Assembly: GCA_964424545.1 (NCBI GenBank)
Contig: CAYRJN010000064.1
Location: 1-18,454 of the forward strand
DNA from: JAUVIB01 sp964424545
Lineage (GTDB): Bacteria; Calditrichota; Calditrichia; Calditrichales; Calditrichaceae
Length of the DNA stretch: 18,454 bases
Direction of reading: 5' to 3'
The notes beneath the pieces were generated by a model. The model was not told where the DNA came from. It did no database searches and saw only the letters and a list, made by a program, of their open reading frames with translations. Both the position numbers and the translations under genes were made by a program. Positions 14,395 through 18,454 of the stretch are shown piece by piece (position 1 is the stretch's first letter; every line of letters starts with the position of its first letter).

Positions 14395-15435
14395 ATGCCG
14401 AAAATTTTAATTGCCGAAGATAATGAAGATATGCTTGATACTCTGGAGCAGATTTTCAAACACCACAATTTTGAGGTGGATACGGCATTAAATGGAAAAG
14501 AAGCTATTGAAAGAGCGGCGCAAGATCCCCCGGACCTCATTTTGCTTGATGCCAACATGCCGGTGATGAACGGTTTTGATTCCTGTAAAATTTTAAAAAG
14601 CCAGAAATCCACTAAAGATATTCCGGTTATCTTTTTAAGCGCTAATTTTACAGAGGTTAACGATCGTATTACGGGGTTTGAGCTGGGCGCCGATGATTAT
14701 ATTTTGAAGCCTTTTAACATAAAAGAGCTGATAATGCGTAGCACGACGATTTTACAGCGTTATAAAACCATCAAAATGCTGCAACAGGAAAACAAGCAGC
14801 TCAACGATTCCAATCAGCGCATGCTTCAAGAGTTGAACAATTTGGCAGAACGTACAAAAAGCGACGATGGCGAAGCTGTTTTCGATCAATTAACCGGCTT
14901 ATATAAACGACCTTTTTTTGAAATGCGTTTGCGTAATGAATTTGACCATGCGAAGAAAAACGCTCTGCCGCTTTCGGTTATTGTGCTCAGTATCGGAAAA
15001 CTGGATTATTTGAATCAGCATCTTGGTCCGCATATAAGCAATTACATATTCATTAAACTGGCTAATATCCTGTTGCATAGAACACGGTCATTCGATACTT
15101 TATGCCGCTATGACGAGGATACTATCGCTATTTTACTGCCGGATATGGATGAACAAAGCAGCTACTTAAAAGCGGAACAGATTAGGGCATCGCTGAATAA
15201 TGCCGAATACATTGACGATGAGCTGGTTAATACATTCGGCGTTAAACATGCAAGGAAATCGAATGTGCATAAAAACATAACGGTGAATCTTGGTATTTCA
15301 ACCTTTTCAAATGATTCAAAAGAGATAAGGGATGCGGATGAATTGATGAAAAATACCGTTGAAGCGTTGCGCGTTTCCATTAGTTTGGGCAGCAATAAAA
15401 CCATTTCATCCGAAACACTGAAAAACGATGAATAA
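14395..15435 (+). CDS. Response regulator with degenerate GGDEF domain, likely c-di-GMP receptor
   Basis: This 346-residue protein has an intact receiver (E8/D9, phosphoacceptor D52 in LLDANMPVMNG, S82, K105 in LKPF). A coiled-coil-like linker follows (about 125-155), then a GGDEF fold beginning DQLTGLYKRPFFEMRL. The catalytic signature is lost: residues 240-244 read DEDTI in place of GGDEF, and the metal-binding Asp region reads VLSIGKLDYLNQ. The RxxD inhibitory site is kept as RSFD (231-234), exactly five residues upstream, as in PleD-type enzymes. It is thus unlikely to make c-di-GMP but may bind it. It lies 12 bp after gcvPA and 16 bp before gcvPB, inside the glycine cleavage gene train. 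Its target is unknown. Confidence 0.85.
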   Translation: MPKILIAEDNEDMLDTLEQIFKHHNFEVDTALNGKEAIERAAQDPPDLILLDANMPVMNGFDSCKILKSQKSTKDIPVIFLSANFTEVNDRITGFELGADDYILKPFNIKELIMRSTTILQRYKTIKMLQQENKQLNDSNQRMLQELNNLAERTKSDDGEAVFDQLTGLYKRPFFEMRLRNEFDHAKKNALPLSVIVLSIGKLDYLNQHLGPHISNYIFIKLANILLHRTRSFDTLCRYDEDTIAILLPDMDEQSSYLKAEQIRASLNNAEYIDDELVNTFGVKHARKSNVHKNITVNLGISTFSNDSKEIRDADELMKNTVEALRVSISLGSNKTISSETLKNDE

Positions 15436-15451
15436 GTTAAAGGGATAATAA

Positions 15452-16903
15452 ATGAACACAAAACTAATTTTTGAAATTAGTAAAGAAGGAAGAAAAGGCC
15501 ACGTTCTGCCTAAATCGGATGTCGGATATAAAAATAGTGCGGATCTGATTCCCCAAAATTATCTGCGCGATAGCGCTCCCGACCTGCCGCAGGTACCGGA
15601 AAATGAAATTATGCGTCATTATGTTAAACTTTCCGTATTGAACCATAATGTGGATAAAGCATTCTATCCGCTCGGTTCCTGTACGATGAAATATAATCCC
15701 AAGATAAACGAACAATTAAGCGCTCTTTCCGGTTTTACGCGGCTGCATCCCAATCAACCGCAGGAAACGGCGCAGGGCGCTCTGCAATTGATGTATGAAT
15801 TACAGGAATCATTATTGGAAATAACCGGTTTCGACGGAATTACCTTGCAACCCTCCGCAGGCGCTCAGGGTGAACTTGTGGGCTTATTGTTAATTAAAAA
15901 ATACCATGAAAGTAAAAATCAAAAAAGGTCGATTATTCTCGTACCCGATTCGGCCCATGGCACCAATCCGGCTAGCGCCAGACTGGCGGGCTTTACCATA
16001 AAAACCATTCCCTCTACTGACGACGGCACGGTTGATATGGAAAAATTAAAAGAAAATATCAATGAAGAAGTGGCGGGAATCATGTTAACCAATCCCAATA
16101 CGCTTGGTATTTTTGAGCATCATATTGTTGAAATTCGCGCTTTGATGGATTCCATTGACGCCTTGATGTATATGGACGGCGCCAATATGAATGCTTTGTT
16201 TGGCATTGTACGCCCCGGCGATATGGGATTTGACGTGATGCATTTGAATCTGCACAAGAGTTTTTCGACGCCACACGGCGGAGGAGGACCGGGCAGCGGG
16301 CCGGTTGCGGTAAATAAAAAGTTAAAATCGTTCTTACCCGTGCCTTTAATCACAAAAACGGACGATCAATATTCTTTAGATTACGGCAATGGTGAATCCA
16401 TCGGCAAAGTAAGCGCTTTTTACGGCAATTTTTCTTTAATGGTACGCGCTTACGTTTATATTCGCATGGTAGGCAGGGACGGATTCAGAAAAGTAGCCGA
16501 ACATGCCATTGTCAACGCCAACTATATTAAAACGCAATTAAAAGATAAATATGACCTTGGTTATGATTCGCCGACAATGCACGAATTTGTTTTATCGGCC
16601 GAAAGGCAAAAAAAACGAGGCGCCAAAGCGCTGGATATTGCAAAACGGCTTTTGGATTACGGAATGCATCCTCCTACAGTGTATTTTCCTTTGATTGTTA
16701 AAGAGGCCATGATGATCGAACCCACGGAAACGGAAAGCAAAGAGTCGCTGGACAGCTTCATTTCGGCATTAAAAGAAATTGATATGGAAATTGACACAAA
16801 TTTGCAGTATATTTTAGACGCGCCGCATACCACACCGGTGGGACGATTAGATGAAGCGGGCGCGGCAAGAAATCTGGATATAAATTATTTTAAGAAAAGT
16901 TAA
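15452..16903 (+). CDS. gcvPB: Glycine dehydrogenase (decarboxylating) subunit 2
   Basis: GcvPB is the PLP-bearing half of the glycine cleavage P protein. The 483-residue sequence shows FYPLGSCTMKYNPKINEQLS (71-90), QPSAGAQGELVGLLLIKKYH (133-152), DSAHGTNPASA (166-176), YMDGANMNAL (240-249) and NLHKSFSTPHGGGGPGSGPV (266-285), where K269 should form the Schiff base with PLP. Length and C-terminus are normal for the split form found in Gram-positives, Thermotogae, archaea and some deep-branching bacteria. The start ATG has AGGGA 6 bp upstream. It is flanked on both sides by response-regulator genes at short distances (16 and 20 bp), pointing to one transcription unit. Confidence 0.96.
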   Translation: MNTKLIFEISKEGRKGHVLPKSDVGYKNSADLIPQNYLRDSAPDLPQVPENEIMRHYVKLSVLNHNVDKAFYPLGSCTMKYNPKINEQLSALSGFTRLHPNQPQETAQGALQLMYELQESLLEITGFDGITLQPSAGAQGELVGLLLIKKYHESKNQKRSIILVPDSAHGTNPASARLAGFTIKTIPSTDDGTVDMEKLKENINEEVAGIMLTNPNTLGIFEHHIVEIRALMDSIDALMYMDGANMNALFGIVRPGDMGFDVMHLNLHKSFSTPHGGGGPGSGPVAVNKKLKSFLPVPLITKTDDQYSLDYGNGESIGKVSAFYGNFSLMVRAYVYIRMVGRDGFRKVAEHAIVNANYIKTQLKDKYDLGYDSPTMHEFVLSAERQKKRGAKALDIAKRLLDYGMHPPTVYFPLIVKEAMMIEPTETESKESLDSFISALKEIDMEIDTNLQYILDAPHTTPVGRLDEAGAARNLDINYFKKS

Positions 16904-16923
16904 AGTTTTGCGGAGAATTTAAC

Positions 16924-17652
16924 ATGGCTAATAAGCTTCTTATCGTTGACGATAATCCCAATGTTTTAAAGTTGTTAAAAATAAGCTTATCCAAAGCCGG
17001 TTACGATATAGTGGAAGCGGAGAATGGAGAAGTCGCTCTTGAAGTGGCAAATCGAGAAAAACCGGATTTGATTGTCTCGGATATTATGATGCCTAAAATG
17101 GACGGTATTGAGCTGTGTTGGATGATTCGCGAGAATTCCGAAATTCCTCTTGTGCCCTTTATATTTTTAACTTCCTTTAAAGATCCTGAAACGGAAATTC
17201 GCGGCTTTCGGGCGGGCGCGGATGAATATTTACACAAGCCTATTGATCGCAAAGAGCTGTTGAGCCGTGTCGAAACGCTGCTGGAACGTTCCGGAAAACT
17301 AAAATCAATAGAAGAAAAAAGTGAAATGCCAAAAGGCTTTTCCGGCGATCTGAGCGATCTTTCCATTGTGGAATTGGTGCAAATGCTCAATTTGAATAAA
17401 AAAACAGGTATTCTTAATATAAGCGGCGAGAAAAACGGCAAAATATACCTTAAAGACGGACAGCTTTATTCCGCTGAATTTGACGGTAAAAGCGGAGAGG
17501 AGGCCGTTTACGGTATGGTGGCGATGGATTCGGGAACTTTCAATTTTGATATAACCGATTTCGATGAAGAGCAAACGGTAAAAAATTCCACTATGAATGT
17601 AATAATGGAAGCTTGCCGTATTATGGACGAACGAAACGCCGAAAATTTGTAA
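16924..17652 (+). CDS. Response regulator with DUF4388 output domain
   Basis: This 242-residue protein has a complete receiver: D9/D10, phosphoacceptor D53 (VSDIMMPKMDG), T83 and K105 (LHKPID). A short charged linker and a DUF4388 domain follow (about 138-236), starting FSGDLSDLSIVELVQMLNLN and including GKIYLKDGQLYSAEF and a closing helix NVIMEACRIMDE. DUF4388 is a common partner of receivers in delta-proteobacteria and related lineages; its biochemical role is unsettled, and a protein-interaction role is my inference. It lies 20 bp after gcvPB. No kinase is next to it, so it may be served by the kinase at 8531-10111 or one elsewhere. Its DUF4388 part is related to that of the gene at 6918-8000. 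Confidence 0.88.
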   Translation: MANKLLIVDDNPNVLKLLKISLSKAGYDIVEAENGEVALEVANREKPDLIVSDIMMPKMDGIELCWMIRENSEIPLVPFIFLTSFKDPETEIRGFRAGADEYLHKPIDRKELLSRVETLLERSGKLKSIEEKSEMPKGFSGDLSDLSIVELVQMLNLNKKTGILNISGEKNGKIYLKDGQLYSAEFDGKSGEEAVYGMVAMDSGTFNFDITDFDEEQTVKNSTMNVIMEACRIMDERNAENL

Positions 17653-17713
17653 AATATATTCATTTCTGTATTGTTGAATAAAACAACCATAAAACAATAG
17701 AGGAGAGTACCTT

Positions 17714-18169
17714 ATGAATCCCCCTAAAAAAAGCGGTCTTCTAAACAAAAGAGTCGTAGCCGGAAAACGTAATAGAATCTTTTTATTGTTTAGCGTTCTT
17801 TTTCTCTTTTTTAATTGTTCAAATACAACCACGCCCGATACGAATATCGTTACGTTAAATACCGATAAAACATCGTACATTGCGAATGATACAATCGCCG
17901 TAAGCATTAAAAATAATACAAAAGATAATTATAATTTTTTATTACGATGCGGCGGTTATTTGGAAATGTTTTTTCAAAAATATGAAAATGGGAAATGGAG
18001 CGAGAATAAATGGTTTTGGTTTATGTCCTTGCGTTGTCCGTCGGTAGTGGACACCTTGCTGCCCAGCAATACCTTTAAATATAAACTTCCTGTCGAATGG
18101 TTTAAGGATACAGGCGAATTCCGATTGCAAATAAACGATATATATTCCAATAATTTTTATATCGAATAG
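17714..18169 (+). CDS. Small lipoprotein with an Ig-like/BsuPI-like domain
   Basis: This 151-residue predicted lipoprotein has a long basic N-region (about 21 residues), a hydrophobic core IFLLFSVLFLFF, and lipobox-like FFNC with C35 as the lipidation site; Asn is at -1, as in BamD. The mature part is a Thr-rich spacer followed by a beta-rich domain (about 45-151). It opens VTLNTDKTSYIANDTIAVSI and has NNTKDNYNF, a pattern seen in Ig-like and BsuPI-type domains; this similarity is by eye and weak. Two Cys residues in LRCGG and LRCPS could pair in the periplasm. The start ATG has AGGAG 8 bp upstream. It is 61 bp after the DUF4388 regulator, so it may be separately transcribed. Specific function is unknown. 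Confidence 0.75.
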   Translation: MNPPKKSGLLNKRVVAGKRNRIFLLFSVLFLFFNCSNTTTPDTNIVTLNTDKTSYIANDTIAVSIKNNTKDNYNFLLRCGGYLEMFFQKYENGKWSENKWFWFMSLRCPSVVDTLLPSNTFKYKLPVEWFKDTGEFRLQINDIYSNNFYIE

Positions 18170-18454
18170 TACTCCGTGCACTCAAATCGCTTTTCCTTAT
18201 CTATGGTTCGTTCATGGATAATGGCTTCCAAAATGTCATACCTCTATTGGGCGCTATTTCACGTCGCAATAATATTAAAAATTTTAATCCCGATTTTAAT
18301 GCATGGAAAGAGATAATTACCTCTGTTTTTAATCGCTTAAAATTTAATAAATCTTGCAGAGGGAAAATGTAAACAGATTGTAAGGATATGGCAATTTAAG
18401 CGCCAATGACCGTTTCACTGTCCGATTTTGCGATTAAAACAAAGTCAGGAATAG
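18170..18454. other. Gene-poor tail with no supported gene
   Basis: Nothing firm is seen in the last 285 bp. A + frame is open from about 18154 to 18372, with ATG at 18214 that would encode 52 residues, but it has no ribosome site and no recognisable protein pattern. On the - strand, the last 19 codons before a stop at 18396-18398 read like an ordinary protein end (IPDFVLIAKSDSETVIGA), so a convergent gene may enter from beyond the window. No stem-loop terminator was found. Confidence 0.4.

Noticed and set aside
17671..17687. Small inverted repeat TTGTT/AACAA as a terminator
   Set aside because: Only about 5 AT-rich pairs and no T-tract follows.
17305..17907. 200-codon open frame on the - strand
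   Set aside because: It runs antisense to a clear DUF4388 domain and the lipoprotein start; its translation is composition noise rich in Phe and Tyr.
18154..18372. Open + frame with a 52-residue ORF from ATG 18214
   Set aside because: No ribosome site, no familiar protein pattern, and this length can occur by chance in such sequence.

Overview
The window carries 18 protein genes, all on the + strand and tightly packed. No RNA genes, insertion sequences, prophage or CRISPR were seen. A BamD-type outer-membrane lipoprotein and two further exported proteins indicate a diderm bacterium. An AT-leaning sequence, frequent TTG starts, a two-subunit glycine decarboxylase (gcvPA/gcvPB), DUF4388 response regulators and a microcompartment vertex protein would fit a deep-branching lineage near the FCB group, such as Calditrichota or KSB1-like bacteria. 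That placement is inference from gene content only.

Layout. (1) 1-1649: the 3' end of an ACT-domain prephenate dehydrogenase, then a Gfo/Idh/MocA oxidoreductase 4 bp later. (2) 1794-3809: an unrecognised exported, membrane-anchored protein, BamD, and NadD; bamD and nadD overlap by 11 bp. (3) 3876-8501: a gene train led by a candidate promoter. It holds a EutN/CcmL-type vertex protein, a UPF0237 ACT protein with an unusual N-terminal extension, its usual partner UPF0210/DUF711, a nitrilase-family amidohydrolase, a receiver-like/DUF4388/receiver protein, and the biotin carrier AccB. (4) 8531-11039: a HAMP histidine kinase and an overlapping receiver-GGDEF regulator. (5) 11253-17652: AccC, GcvH, GcvPA, a receiver/degenerate-GGDEF protein, GcvPB and a receiver-DUF4388 protein. 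(6) 17714-18169: a small lipoprotein, then a gene-poor tail.

Two features stand out. First, the ACT protein beside the lone vertex protein begins with two tandem amphipathic helices of 13 residues at 20-residue spacing, followed by a flexible linker. This is the layout of microcompartment encapsulation peptides. It raises the possibility that the widespread but uncharacterised UPF0237/UPF0210 pair is microcompartment cargo here. Second, signalling genes are interleaved with metabolic genes. A kinase/regulator pair sits between accB and accC, and a c-di-GMP-type regulator sits between the two glycine decarboxylase subunits. That regulator has lost the GGDEF active site but keeps a correctly spaced RxxD inhibitory site, as expected for a c-di-GMP receptor.

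The metabolic genes encode biotin carboxylase plus its carrier, and the P and H proteins of glycine cleavage. Carboxyltransferase, GcvT, lipoamide dehydrogenase and lipoate or biotin ligases are not in the window.
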